A stretch of 64,000 nt of DNA, from the NCBI RefSeq assembly GCF_900103585.1, contig NZ_FNHV01000010.1, positions 328,607-392,606 of the forward strand, given 5' to 3'. The translations under genes were made by a program, and so were the position numbers. Source of the DNA: Streptomyces sp. cf386. Its GTDB lineage: Bacteria; Actinomycetota; Actinomycetes; Streptomycetales; Streptomycetaceae. The notes under the pieces were generated by a model. It made no database searches, was not told the origin of the DNA, and saw only the letters and a list, made by a program, of their open reading frames with translations. This document shows positions 34,609-43,497 of the stretch, one piece after another (the stretch's first letter is position 1; the number at the start of each line of letters is the position of its first letter).

Positions 34609-36069
34609 ATGGCGCAGGAGCACGACGCATGGCTGGGGATCGACCTCGGCACCCAGAGTGTCCGAGTCCTGCTGGTCACCGGGGACGGCACCGTCCTCGG
34701 CAGCGGCTCGGCGCCCCTCGGCGGGCGGCGGGACGGGGGGCGGCACGAGCAGGATCCGGGGGAGTGGTGGGAGGGACTGTGCGCGGCGTCCCGCGCCGCT
34801 CTGCGCGGGCGGCCTCGGTTGCGGGTCGGCGGGCTCGCGGTGTGCGGGACGTCCGGGACCGTGCTGCTGACGGACGGGGCGGGGCGGCCGATGAGCCCGG
34901 CGCTGATGTACGACGACAGGCGGGCGACCGCCGAGGCGGCGAGGGCGCGGATGGCGGGGCTCGCGGTGCAGGACACCTGGGCGCTGCCGAAGGCGCTGTG
35001 GCTGACCGAGGCCTACGGCGAGGGCCGGATCACCCACCAGCCGGACCTGGTCGTCTCCCTCCTCACCGGCGAGCTGCCCCCGGCCGACTCCAGCCACGCC
35101 CTCAAGACCGGCTACGACCTGGAGCGCGACGCCTGGCCTGCCATGCTGCCCCGACTGGGCCTGCCCGACACGGCGATCCCCGACGTCGTACGCCCTGGCA
35201 GCCGCCTCGGCGAGGTCTCCGTGTCCGCAGCCGAGGCCACCGGCATCCCCGCCGGGACCCCCGTCATCGCCGGGATGACCGACGGCTGCGCGGCCCAGAT
35301 CGCCTCCGCCGCCCTGCGCCCCGGCTCCTGGAACTCGGTGCTCGGCACCACGCTGGTCCTCAAGGGCGCGTCCCCGACGCCGGTCCGGGACCCGACCGGG
35401 GTCGTCTACAACCACCGTGCGCCGGACGGGAGTTGGCTGCCGGGCGGCGCCTCCAGTGTGGGCGCGGGGGTACTCACGGCGGCGTTCCCGGGCGTGGACC
35501 CGTCGGCGATGGACCAGGCGGCCGCCGCGTACGAGCCGTCCGGCGCGATCACCTACCCCCTGGTGTCACCCGGCGAGCGCTTCCCGTTCCTGGCCCCGGA
35601 GGCCTCCGCGCTTGTGCTGGGCGAACCGGAGTCGGACGCCGACCTGTGGGCCTCGCTCCTCCAGGGCGTCGCCCTCACGGAACGCCTGTGCCTGGACTAC
35701 CTCCACCACCTCGGCGCCCCCCTCGACGGCCCCCTCACCTTCACGGGCGGCGCCGCCCGCAGCCCGTACTGGAACCAACTGCGCGCCGACATCCTGGGCC
35801 GCCCGGCCCGAGTACCACAACAGACGGAACCGGCCCTGGGCATGGCCGCGTTGGCGGCATACGGCACAGGCGCGACCCCCGACCTGCCGGAGGCCGCAGA
35901 ATCCATGGCCCACATCACCACCACCGTGCACCCCCGCCCCAACCACACGACCCGCTTCGCCGAGCCCTACGCCCGCCTGATCGACGAACTGACAACCCGA
36001 GGCTGGCTGCCCCCAACGGTCGCCGCGCACGCACATGCGCGCTTGGACGCGGATACTGCGGGCTCATGA
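34609..36069 (+). CDS. FGGY-family carbohydrate kinase, second copy
   Basis: A 486-residue kinase. The phosphate loop is LGIDLGTQSVRVLLVTGDG. The later motif GPLTFTGGAARSPYWNQLRA matches the FGGY C-terminal signature. The substrate segment is VCGTSGTVLLTDGAGRP with MYDDRRATAEA. The start is ATG 34609 after AAGGAGG. It differs clearly from the kinase at 25622-27049, so the two probably act on different substrates or steps. Its divergence from the transporter operon suggests joint control. Confidence 0.88.
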   Translation: MAQEHDAWLGIDLGTQSVRVLLVTGDGTVLGSGSAPLGGRRDGGRHEQDPGEWWEGLCAASRAALRGRPRLRVGGLAVCGTSGTVLLTDGAGRPMSPALMYDDRRATAEAARARMAGLAVQDTWALPKALWLTEAYGEGRITHQPDLVVSLLTGELPPADSSHALKTGYDLERDAWPAMLPRLGLPDTAIPDVVRPGSRLGEVSVSAAEATGIPAGTPVIAGMTDGCAAQIASAALRPGSWNSVLGTTLVLKGASPTPVRDPTGVVYNHRAPDGSWLPGGASSVGAGVLTAAFPGVDPSAMDQAAAAYEPSGAITYPLVSPGERFPFLAPEASALVLGEPESDADLWASLLQGVALTERLCLDYLHHLGAPLDGPLTFTGGAARSPYWNQLRADILGRPARVPQQTEPALGMAALAAYGTGATPDLPEAAESMAHITTTVHPRPNHTTRFAEPYARLIDELTTRGWLPPTVAAHAHARLDADTAGS

Positions 36070-36229
36070 ACACACGCCCGCACCGATGCCGGCGACGGGG
36101 AGGCCGTGGGCGGGCTTCCCGGCCGCGCGCCCGTTCCGTTCCCGGCGACCGAGCCGACGTGGGCGAGTGCCCCGCGCCCGCACTGCCCCCGACCCCGACC
36201 CGCGCCCCCTCACACCCCCGGACCGCGCT

Positions 36230-36859
36230 ATGACCACTGGCACGACCCTGCTCCTCGCCCGCCACGGACAGACGATCTGGCACGCCGAGAACCGCTACGC
36301 CGGTGTGAGCGACGTGCCTCTGACCGACACCGGCCTTGCCCAGGCCGAGGCTCTCGGGCAGTGGGCCGCCGCTCATCCCGTCGAGGCGATCTGGACCTCG
36401 CCCCTCTCCCGTGCCGTCATCACCGCCGACCCCGCGTGCCGGGCCCTCGGGCTCATCCCGCAGCGCGAACCGGGGCTGCGGGAATGCGACTTCGGTGTGC
36501 TGGAGGGACGTACGCTCGCGGAGTTCGCGGCTGAGGAGCCGGCCGCCGCGGAGGCGTTCCGTGCCGACCCGGTGGCCCACCCGTTCCCGGACGCGGAGAA
36601 CCCTGCCGTCGCCGCCGAACGCGGGGCCGCCGCCCTGCGTCGCATCGCCGCGGCCCACCCGGGTGAACGTGTCCTCGTCGTCGCCCACAACACGCTGTTC
36701 CGGCTGGTGCTGTGCACGCTGCTGTCGATCCCGGCCGGGGAGTACCGCAGAGTGTTCCCCCGGTTGCGCAACGTCGCGATCAGTGAACTCCTCGTAAGGG
36801 CCGACGGGTCGGCTGCCCTTCTCTCCCTCAATGTGCCTTGCGAGGCCGGCCTGCCGTAG
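36230..36859 (+). CDS. Histidine phosphatase superfamily (phosphoglycerate-mutase-like) protein
   Basis: A 209-residue phosphatase. The phospho-His motif is LLARHGQTIWHAENRYAG, and the second catalytic His is in VVAHNTLFRLVL. The acid/base region LRECDFGVLEGRTLAEF is typical of cofactor-independent acid phosphatases such as CobC-type enzymes. No ribosome site is clear upstream of ATG 36230. The 160-base gap after the kinase has no gene. Placement after a sugar kinase suggests a sugar-phosphate substrate, but this is only context. Confidence 0.87.
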   Translation: MTTGTTLLLARHGQTIWHAENRYAGVSDVPLTDTGLAQAEALGQWAAAHPVEAIWTSPLSRAVITADPACRALGLIPQREPGLRECDFGVLEGRTLAEFAAEEPAAAEAFRADPVAHPFPDAENPAVAAERGAAALRRIAAAHPGERVLVVAHNTLFRLVLCTLLSIPAGEYRRVFPRLRNVAISELLVRADGSAALLSLNVPCEAGLP

Positions 36860-36872
36860 CACCATGGGGCAC

Positions 36873-37652
36873 ATGACGGAGATCGACACCTCGGTACCGC
36901 ATTCGGCCAGGATCTGGAACTACTGGCTGGGCGGCAAGGACAACTACCCCGTGGACGAGGCGGCCGGCGACGCCTACACCGCCGTCTTCCCCGGCATCGT
37001 CACCATCGCCCGCAGCAGCCGGTCCTTCCTGGGCCGCAGCATCCGGTACCTGGTCGCGGAGACGGACGTACGCCAGTTCCTCGACGTCGGCACCGGGCTC
37101 CCGACCGTCGACAACACCCACGAGGTCGCCCAGTGCCTCGCCCCCGAGTCGAGGATCGTCTACGTCGACAACGACCCGTTGGTCCTGGCGCACGCCCGCG
37201 CGCTGCTCACCTCGACCCCCGAGGGCGTGACGGCGTACGAGGACCTGAGCCTCTACGAGCCGGAGAAGATCCTTCAGGCGGCCTCCCGCACCCTCGACCT
37301 CACCCGCCCCACGGCCCTGATCCTCAGCGGCATCCTCGGCCACGTCGCCGACTACGACCAGGCCCGCGACCTCGTCCACCGCCTCCTGGCCGGCCTGCCC
37401 TCCGGCAGCTACCTCTCCCTCAACGAGGGCTCCCGAGGCACCGACCCGGCCTACGAACAGGCCCAGGACGCCTACAACGAGACCGGCGCCGTCCCCTACT
37501 TCCTCCGCCCGGTCGACCAGATCGCCGCGTACTTCGAGGGCCTCGACCTGGTGGAGCCCGGCCTCGTCTCGGTCCCGCTGTGGCGCCCGGAGCCGAGCGA
37601 CGAGAACCCCCGGCCGATCGGCCAGCACGGCGCTCTCGGCCGCAAGGCCTGA
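36873..37652 (+). CDS. SAM-dependent methyltransferase, DUF574 (Streptomyces type)
   Basis: A 259-residue methyltransferase-fold protein of a family greatly expanded in Streptomyces. The hallmark start is IDTSVPHSARIWNYWLGGKD. The SAM site is VRQFLDVGTGLPTVDN and VYVDNDPLVLAHARALL. The ATG at 36873 is chosen, and ATG 36864 is possible. It begins 13 bases after the phosphatase stop. Substrate and function are unknown. A strong terminator follows. Confidence 0.9.
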   Translation: MTEIDTSVPHSARIWNYWLGGKDNYPVDEAAGDAYTAVFPGIVTIARSSRSFLGRSIRYLVAETDVRQFLDVGTGLPTVDNTHEVAQCLAPESRIVYVDNDPLVLAHARALLTSTPEGVTAYEDLSLYEPEKILQAASRTLDLTRPTALILSGILGHVADYDQARDLVHRLLAGLPSGSYLSLNEGSRGTDPAYEQAQDAYNETGAVPYFLRPVDQIAAYFEGLDLVEPGLVSVPLWRPEPSDENPRPIGQHGALGRKA

Positions 37653-37674
37653 CGGACTCCCGGCAACGGCAACA

Positions 37675-37711
37675 GGAAGCCCCCGCGAGTCACGACCTCG
37701 CGGGGGCTTCC
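37675..37711. terminator. Strong bidirectional terminator
   Basis: GGAAGCCCCCGCGAG (37675-37689) pairs perfectly with CTCGCGGGGGCTTCC (37697-37711) around a 7-base loop, between convergent genes. Confidence 0.85.
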
Positions 37712-37737
37712 CTCACTCCTCGGGCATTCCTCGGGCG

Positions 37738-39156
37738 TCAGCCCTTGGCGCGTGCCCGCTGCCACGCGTACCCGACCACCGCCAGGAACACCGTCATCCC
37801 CCCGGTCGAGTACAGCTGCACCCGCGTGTCCGGCTCCCGGGCCATCAACACGAAGATCGCCGCCATCCCCGCCAGCGCCACCCACGTCAGCACCGGGAAC
37901 GCCCACATCCGCACGACCAGCTTCTCCGGCGTCTCGCGCTCCAGGCGGCGGCGCAGCCGCAGCTGGGAGACGGCGATGAAGATCCAGACGACGAGGATGA
38001 CCGCGCCGATCATGTTCAGCAGCCAGGGGAAGACGTCCTCCGGGCGCCAGTGGCTCAGCACCACGCACACGAAACCGAAGACGGAGGAGGCCAGGACCGC
38101 GATGCGCGGGACCCCGCCCGACACCCGGCCCAGAGCCTTCGGGCCCTGTCCGCGCTGGACGAGGGAGTACGCGATGCGCGAGGAGCCGTAGATATTGGCG
38201 TTCATCGCGGACAGGAGGGCCACCAGGACCACGACGTTCATCAGCTGGCCGGCGCCGGGGATGCCCAGGTGGTCCAGGGTGGCGACGTACGGGCCCTTCT
38301 CGACGACCTCCTCGGAGTCCCAGGGGACGAGGGTGACGACGACCGCCATCGAGCCGATGTAGAAGAGGCCGATGCGCCACATGGCCGTGCGCACCGCGCT
38401 CGCCACGCCACTGACCGGGTTCTCCGACTCGGCCGCCGCGATGGTGACCGTCTCCAGGCCGCCGTAGGCGAAGATCGAGGCCAGCAGGCCGATGATCAGG
38501 CCCTCGGTGCCGTTCGGGAGGAAGCCTCCCTCGCCGGTGAGGTTGGCCGTGCCCGGCGCGTCCGTGCCCGGCAGGACGCCCGCGATGGCCAGCCCGCCCA
38601 GCACCAGGAACAGCGCGATCGCGCCGACCTTCAGTGCGGCGAACCAGAACTCGAACTCGCCGAAGTTCTTCACGGCGGCCAGGTTGGCGCCGCAGAAGAC
38701 GACCATGAACAGGGCCACCCACGCCCACTCCGGCGTCCCCGGCAGCCAGCCGCTGACGATCTTCGCGGCACCGATGCCCTCCAGGCCGACGGCCGTACAG
38801 AGCAGTACCCAGAACGACCAGCCGGCCGTGAAGCCCGCCCAGGGCCCGATGGCCCGCTCGGCGTGCGCGGAGAAGGAGCCCGACGACGGATACGCGGCCG
38901 ACATCTCGCCGAGCATCCGCATCACCAGCATCACGAGGAGGCCGGAGAGGACGTAGGCGATGACGATCGAGGGGCCGGCGGCGGCGATACCGGCTCCGGA
39001 CCCCACGAACAGGCCGGCGCCGATGACACCGCCGAGGGCGATCATCGACAGGTGGCGCTGCTTGAGGCCGTGGTTCAGACCGGGGTTCGGGCCGGGATTC
39101 TGGCCGTGGGAGACGTCGTCCGCCTGCGCGGTCGTCTCCTTGGAACTGTTCTGCAT
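37738..39156 (-). CDS. Amino-acid permease, APC superfamily (GABA/aromatic type)
   Basis: A 472-residue transporter with about twelve helices. The first helix has the family motif LSMIALGGVIGAGLFVGSG. SESENP-type conserved segment AAAESENPVSGV and the motif GEFEFWFAALKVGAI place it with GabP/AnsP-like carriers. It shares closely matching blocks with the permease at 50239-51720. It is monocistronic, flanked by terminators. Substrate is unresolved. Confidence 0.9.
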   Translation of the reverse strand: MQNSSKETTAQADDVSHGQNPGPNPGLNHGLKQRHLSMIALGGVIGAGLFVGSGAGIAAAGPSIVIAYVLSGLLVMLVMRMLGEMSAAYPSSGSFSAHAERAIGPWAGFTAGWSFWVLLCTAVGLEGIGAAKIVSGWLPGTPEWAWVALFMVVFCGANLAAVKNFGEFEFWFAALKVGAIALFLVLGGLAIAGVLPGTDAPGTANLTGEGGFLPNGTEGLIIGLLASIFAYGGLETVTIAAAESENPVSGVASAVRTAMWRIGLFYIGSMAVVVTLVPWDSEEVVEKGPYVATLDHLGIPGAGQLMNVVVLVALLSAMNANIYGSSRIAYSLVQRGQGPKALGRVSGGVPRIAVLASSVFGFVCVVLSHWRPEDVFPWLLNMIGAVILVVWIFIAVSQLRLRRRLERETPEKLVVRMWAFPVLTWVALAGMAAIFVLMAREPDTRVQLYSTGGMTVFLAVVGYAWQRARAKG

Positions 39157-39206
39157 GGGCGCGGCTCGTCCAATGCGTGAGAGGGCAAAAAACGCCCACA
39201 GTCTGA

Positions 39207-39236
39207 GCAGCCTCTCCGTTCAGAAGGAGAGGCTGC
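39207..39236 (-). terminator. Hairpin terminator after the dioxygenase gene
   Basis: GCAGCCTCTCC (39207-39217) pairs with GGAGAGGCTGC (39226-39236) over an 8-base loop. It lies 42 bases past the leftward dioxygenase stop. A run of six T on the leftward strand follows about 17 bases on. Confidence 0.72.
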
Positions 39237-39277
39237 CCACTATGCGGACACTCGCCGCACTGTACGTGACGCCCAGG

Positions 39278-40198
39278 TCACGCGGCGACGGGGGTGGCCA
39301 CGGTCGTGTAGTGCGACGCGTCCCCCTCGATCGAGTAGCTCTCCTTGCCCTCGATGCCCACCGGCACGTCACCGGCGACGGTCACCCGGTGCAGGCGGCG
39401 CGGCAGGCCGTCGTAGTTGTCGATGGCGTAGTGCTGGGTGATGCGGTTGTCGAAGACGACCAGCTGGTTCGGGGACCAGCGCCAGCGCAGGATGTTCTCG
39501 GGCCGGGTGACGTACGACTGGAGCAGGTCCAGGATCTTGCGCGACTCGCCCACCGACAGGCCGACGATCCGCTGGGCGAACCCGCCGATGAACAGCCCGC
39601 GCTCACCGGTGAGCGGGTGGACGCGGACGACCGGGTGGGCCGTGCGGTACGTGATCGAGGTGAACTCGGCGCGCTGCTCGGCCTTCTCCTCGTCGATCTC
39701 CTCGTCCGGCACCGCGTAGTCGTAGTCGTTGGTGTGTTCGGCCCACAGGGTGTCGGCCAGCTGCCGCAGCGGCTCCGGCAGGTCGCGGTAGGCGGCCGCC
39801 GAGCTGGCGATCAGGGTCTCGCCGCCGTACGGCGGGATCGTGATGCTGCGCAGGGTGGTGGCCTGCGGCGGGTTGAGGACGAAGGTGACGTCGGTGTGCC
39901 AGTGGTTGGCCCGGCCGCGCTCGCTGTCCACGGGCAGCACGTTCGCGGCGCCGTCGACGGCGGACACCGTCGGGTGGGCGGTGGTGATGTCGCCGAAGTG
40001 GCGGGCGAAGGCCTGGTGGCCGGCGTCGTCCAGGTGCACGTCGTCGAAGACGAGGGCCTTGTGGACGTTGAGGGCCTCGCGCAGGGCGGCGACCTGCTCC
40101 TCGGCGAGGGGCTCGGAGATGTCGATGCCGGAGACGCGGGCGCCGATGTTGGCGGTGACCTTCTGGATGTCGAGGGAGTCGAACGAGTGGAGAGACAT
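39278..40198 (-). CDS. Fe(II)/2-oxoglutarate dioxygenase, type II alkyl-sulfatase-like (TauD/AtsK family)
   Basis: A 306-residue oxygenase that would release sulfite or sulfate from sulfonates or alkyl sulfate esters. The iron ligands are in NHWHTDVTF (His, Asp) and NRITQHYAIDNYDGLPRRLH (distal His, then 2-oxoglutarate Arg). The blocks LWAEHTNDYDYA and FTSITYRTAHPVVRVHPLTG resemble type II alkyl sulfatases (Pseudomonas AtsK, Mycobacterium Rv3406) more than taurine dioxygenase. AAGGA precedes the ATG. It follows the flavin monooxygenase by 11 bases, forming one sulfur-scavenging unit. Confidence 0.88.
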   Translation of the reverse strand: MSLHSFDSLDIQKVTANIGARVSGIDISEPLAEEQVAALREALNVHKALVFDDVHLDDAGHQAFARHFGDITTAHPTVSAVDGAANVLPVDSERGRANHWHTDVTFVLNPPQATTLRSITIPPYGGETLIASSAAAYRDLPEPLRQLADTLWAEHTNDYDYAVPDEEIDEEKAEQRAEFTSITYRTAHPVVRVHPLTGERGLFIGGFAQRIVGLSVGESRKILDLLQSYVTRPENILRWRWSPNQLVVFDNRITQHYAIDNYDGLPRRLHRVTVAGDVPVGIEGKESYSIEGDASHYTTVATPVAA

Positions 40199-40209
40199 GT
40201 GCGGTCCTT

Positions 40210-41553
40210 TCAGACGAGGGCGGGTGCGGACGGGCTGACGTACTGGTTGGCGGGGCGCGGGAGGCCGTAGCGCTCGCGCAGGGTCTGGCGCGGGCCGTAC
40301 TCGCTGCGGAGCAGGCCGCGGGCGCGCAGGATCGGGACGACGTGGTCGACGAAGGCGTCGAGGCCGGACGGGAGCACCGGCGGCATGATGTTGAACCCGT
40401 CGGCGGCGCCCTGCGTGAACCACGTCTCGATGGCGTCGGCGACCTGCTCGGGCGTACCGGCGAAGGTGAGGTGGCCACGGCCGCCGCCGAGCCGCCCGAT
40501 GAGCTGCCGCACGGTGAGCCGCTCGCGCCGGGCCAGCTCCACCACGAGCGTGTAGCGGCTCTTGGCGCCCTCGATGGCATCCTCGGAGGGGAGGGAGGCG
40601 GGCAGCTCGGCATCCAACTCCAGGGTCCCGGGCGCCAGTTGCAGCAGGCTCTCCAGCCGGCCCACCCCGTGCGCGTGCACGATGTGGTCCTCCAGCTCCT
40701 GCTCGGCCGCCCGCGCCTCGGCCTCCGTCGAGCCGACCACCGGGACGATGCCGGGCAGCACCTTGATGTGGTCCGGGTCGCGGCCGGTCGCCGCGGTACG
40801 TTCCTTGAGATCGGCGTAGAAGGCCCGCGCGTCCTCGATCGTCTGCTGCGCGGTGAACACCGCCTCCGCGTACCGGGCGGCGAAGCCCTTGCCGTCCTCG
40901 CTCGACCCGGCCTGCACGAGCAGCGGGTAACCCTGAGGCGTACGCGGCACATTGAGCGCGCCCTCGACGCTGAAGTACGTCCCCCTGTGCCGGGGCGGAT
41001 GGATCTTGGCGTCGTCGCCCCACACGCCGGACGCCTTGTCGGCGACGATCGCGTCGTCCTCCCAGCTGTCCCAGAGCTTCAGGGCGACGTCCAGGAACTC
41101 GCCGGCCCGGGCGTACCGCTCGGCGTGCGCGGGCTCGGCGTCCAGCCCGAAGTTCCGGGCCGCCTCGGCACCGGCGGTGGTGACGATGTTCCAGCCCGCC
41201 CGGCCGCCGCTGATGATGTCCAGCGAGGCGAACTTGCGGGCCAGGTTGTAGGGGGAGTTGTAGGAGGTGGACGCGGTGGCGATCAGCCCGATGTGCTCGG
41301 TGGCCGTCGCCAGCGCGGTGAGCAGCGTGAGCGGCTCCAGGGCACCGGCGGGGCGCTGGGCGAGGTTGCTCCACAGCTGGGGGCCGTCGGCGAGGAAGAG
41401 CGAGTCGAAGGTCCCGCGTTCGGCGATACGGGCCAGGTGGACGTAGTGGGCCAGGTCCACGTGGGCGTACGGGTCGCTCTCGGGGAGCCGCCAGGAGGCC
41501 TCGTGGTGGCCGGTGTTCATGAGGAAGGCGTTGAGGTGGAGCTGTCTGGGCAT
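40210..41553 (-). CDS. FMN-dependent monooxygenase, NtaA/SnaA/DszA family
   Basis: A 447-residue two-component flavin monooxygenase that uses FMNH2 from a separate reductase. The N-terminal block LHLNAFLMNTGHHEASWRLP and the flavin-region segment ISGGRAGWNIVTTAGAEAARNFG are typical. In sulfur-starvation loci such enzymes cleave C-S bonds. It is coupled with the dioxygenase downstream and separated from the Ssu-type transporter by repeats. The sulfur substrate is not identifiable. Confidence 0.9.
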   Translation of the reverse strand: MPRQLHLNAFLMNTGHHEASWRLPESDPYAHVDLAHYVHLARIAERGTFDSLFLADGPQLWSNLAQRPAGALEPLTLLTALATATEHIGLIATASTSYNSPYNLARKFASLDIISGGRAGWNIVTTAGAEAARNFGLDAEPAHAERYARAGEFLDVALKLWDSWEDDAIVADKASGVWGDDAKIHPPRHRGTYFSVEGALNVPRTPQGYPLLVQAGSSEDGKGFAARYAEAVFTAQQTIEDARAFYADLKERTAATGRDPDHIKVLPGIVPVVGSTEAEARAAEQELEDHIVHAHGVGRLESLLQLAPGTLELDAELPASLPSEDAIEGAKSRYTLVVELARRERLTVRQLIGRLGGGRGHLTFAGTPEQVADAIETWFTQGAADGFNIMPPVLPSGLDAFVDHVVPILRARGLLRSEYGPRQTLRERYGLPRPANQYVSPSAPALV

Positions 41554-41623
41554 GGAGGTCCCTTGATCTGGGAAGAAGGGGGAGTTGCGAGGGCGGTGAC
41601 GGGGAATGCGGGGCGGTGACTCT

Positions 41624-41920
41624 CTGGCGCCGGTCCGGGCAGATTCAGACCGTCCGGGGTCTGAGGACGAGGTCGTGCCGTCCCTAGCCCCCGCCCGCCC
41701 GTTGGGGGCTGTGTGTGGAGGCGGTGACGGAGATTGCTCGGAGGTGGTGACGGGGATTTTTCGGGGCGGTGATTTTCTGGCGCCGGTCCGGGCATTTCAG
41801 CCCGTCTGGGGGTCCCCCCTCTGGGGGAGTTTGAGGACGAGGCCCCTTCAGGGCCGAAGCGGGGGTCTGGGGGCGGCAGCCCCCAGGGACGGGACGGGAA
41901 GGGGCGGCGGGGGCGAAACC
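41624..41920. repeat. Interspersed GC-rich repeats in the sulfur-locus gap (41554-41930)
   Basis: The 377-base gap carries no gene. CTGGCGCCGGTCCGGGCA occurs at 41624 and again 153 bases later at 41777. The second copy continues into the long form: TTTGAGGACGAGGCC, then a CTGGGGGC/GCCCCCAG stem at 41867-41886, then GGGACGGGAAGGGGCGGCGG. Related copies are at 52519-52665 and 56153-56208. It looks like a Streptomyces intergenic repeat with RNA-hairpin potential. Confidence 0.7.
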
Positions 41921-41930
41921 CACCCGACGC

Positions 41931-42665
41931 TCACCCCACGTCCTCCGTCACACCCAGCGCGGCCAGCAACCGCTCCCGGTACTCCCCGAGCAACGGATCC
42001 CGGTACGAGCGAGGATGCGGCCGGTCGACGGCGAGGTCGAGCCCGATCCGCCCCTGCTCCAGCACGAGCACCCGGTCCGCGAGCACGATCGCCTCGTCCA
42101 CGTCATGCGTGACCAGCAGCACCGAAGGCCGATGCCGCTCCCACAACTCCCTGAGCAGGACATGCATCCGGATCCGGGTCAACGCATCCAACGCCCCGAA
42201 CGGCTCATCGGCCAGCAGCAGCTCAGGCTCACGCACCAGCGACCGCGCCAGCGCCGCCCGCTGCGCCTCGCCCCCCGACAACTCATTGGGCCAGGCACGC
42301 TCACGCCCCTTCAGCCCCACCTCTTCGAGGGCCTCCCGCCCCTTCCGGTCGGCCTCCTTGCCGTCAAGGCCGAGGAGTACGTTGTCCAGGACCCGCCGCC
42401 ACGGCAGCAACCGCGAGTCCTGGAACACCACGGACACCCGCTCCGGCGCGCTGAGCTGCCCGCTGCCGACCACGTCGTGGTCGAGGCCCGCGACGGCCCG
42501 CAGCAGGGTGCTCTTGCCGGAGCCGCTGTGACCCAGCAGCGCGGTGAACTGACCGGCGGGCAGGTCGAGGTCGATCCCGTCGAGGACCGTACGGCCCTCG
42601 AAGGACCGGGTCAGGCCCCGGAGTCGGACGGCGGGACGGGTCAGCTGCTCAGTGTGCGGCGCCAC
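41931..42665 (-). CDS. ssuB: Aliphatic sulfonate ABC transporter ATP-binding protein
   Basis: A 244-residue ATPase of the nitrate/sulfonate/taurine importer class. Walker A is LLGHSGSGKST, the signature ELSGGEAQRAALARSL, Walker B LLLADEPFGALDALTR and the H-loop LVTHDVDEA. VVFQDSRLLPWRRVLDNV is the usual SsuB/TauB Q-loop context. The GTG start has GGAGGG seven bases upstream and overlaps the permease gene by 25 bases. The symbol reflects the family, and the actual substrate is unproved. Confidence 0.88.
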   Translation of the reverse strand: MAPHTEQLTRPAVRLRGLTRSFEGRTVLDGIDLDLPAGQFTALLGHSGSGKSTLLRAVAGLDHDVVGSGQLSAPERVSVVFQDSRLLPWRRVLDNVLLGLDGKEADRKGREALEEVGLKGRERAWPNELSGGEAQRAALARSLVREPELLLADEPFGALDALTRIRMHVLLRELWERHRPSVLLVTHDVDEAIVLADRVLVLEQGRIGLDLAVDRPHPRSYRDPLLGEYRERLLAALGVTEDVG

Positions 42666-43489
42666 GACAGCACCCTCCGTTCGATGATGCGGACCGTGCT
42701 GTCGGAGATCAGGCCGAAGATGCCGTAGACGACGAGGCCGACGAGGATGACGTCCGTCTGGCCGTAGTTCTGCGCCTGGAACATCATGTAGCCGAGCCCG
42801 CTGGTGGCGTTGATCTGCTCAAGGACCACCAGGCCGAGCCAGGAGCCGGTGACGCCGAGCCGGAGTCCCACGAAGAAGCCGGGCAGCGCGCCGGGGATGA
42901 CGATCTGCCGGATGAACTGGACGCGGTTCAGCCCCTGCACCTCGGCGAGTTCGACGAAGCGGCTGTCGATGCCGGACAGCGCGGCGTGGGTGTTGAGGTA
43001 GATCGGGATGTAGACGACGATCGCGATGATGGCGATCTTGAAGGTCTCGCCGATGCCCAGCCAGAGGATGAACAGCGGGATCAGACCGAGCGTCGGGATC
43101 GCCCGGTTGAGGTTCACCGTCCCGTCGATCAGCGCCTCCCCGGTCCGGCTGAGCCCGGAGGCCAGCGCGAGGGCGATCCCGGCGGTGAGGCCGAGAACGA
43201 ACCCGGTGGCGGCGCGTTGCAGCGAGGTCAGGATGTCGGCGGGCAGGGTCCCGGCGGTCCACAGGTGGGCGCCGGTCTCCACCACCGTCCAGGGCGCCGG
43301 GATCGCACCGGGGTCCAGTGCCCCGGCGGCGGAGGCGACGGCCCACAGGACGACGACGAGGGCGGGCCCGGCGAGGCGGGCGGCCGGGACGCGTTTGCCG
43401 GGCGCGAGCGAGCGGCGGCGCCGGCGGACCCGCTGGTCCGGCTCGGCCTGAGCGAGGGGCGCCGCGGTACTCACGGTCGTGGTGGTCAT
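42641..43489 (-). CDS. ssuC: Aliphatic sulfonate ABC transporter permease
   Basis: A 282-residue permease with about six helices. The ATPase-docking loop is RFVELAEVQGLNRVQFIRQIVIPGALP. Conserved segments TLGLIPLFILWLGIGETFKI and GSWLGLVVLEQINATSGLGY are typical of SsuC. ATG 43489 is chosen because the extended Shine-Dalgarno GGAGGTGA lies eight bases before it. GTG 43501, which abuts GGAG, is less likely. Eight bases separate it from the binding-protein stop. Confidence 0.88.
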   Translation of the reverse strand: MTTTTVSTAAPLAQAEPDQRVRRRRRSLAPGKRVPAARLAGPALVVVLWAVASAAGALDPGAIPAPWTVVETGAHLWTAGTLPADILTSLQRAATGFVLGLTAGIALALASGLSRTGEALIDGTVNLNRAIPTLGLIPLFILWLGIGETFKIAIIAIVVYIPIYLNTHAALSGIDSRFVELAEVQGLNRVQFIRQIVIPGALPGFFVGLRLGVTGSWLGLVVLEQINATSGLGYMMFQAQNYGQTDVILVGLVVYGIFGLISDSTVRIIERRVLSWRRTLSS

Positions 43490-43497
43490 GGCGGTGG

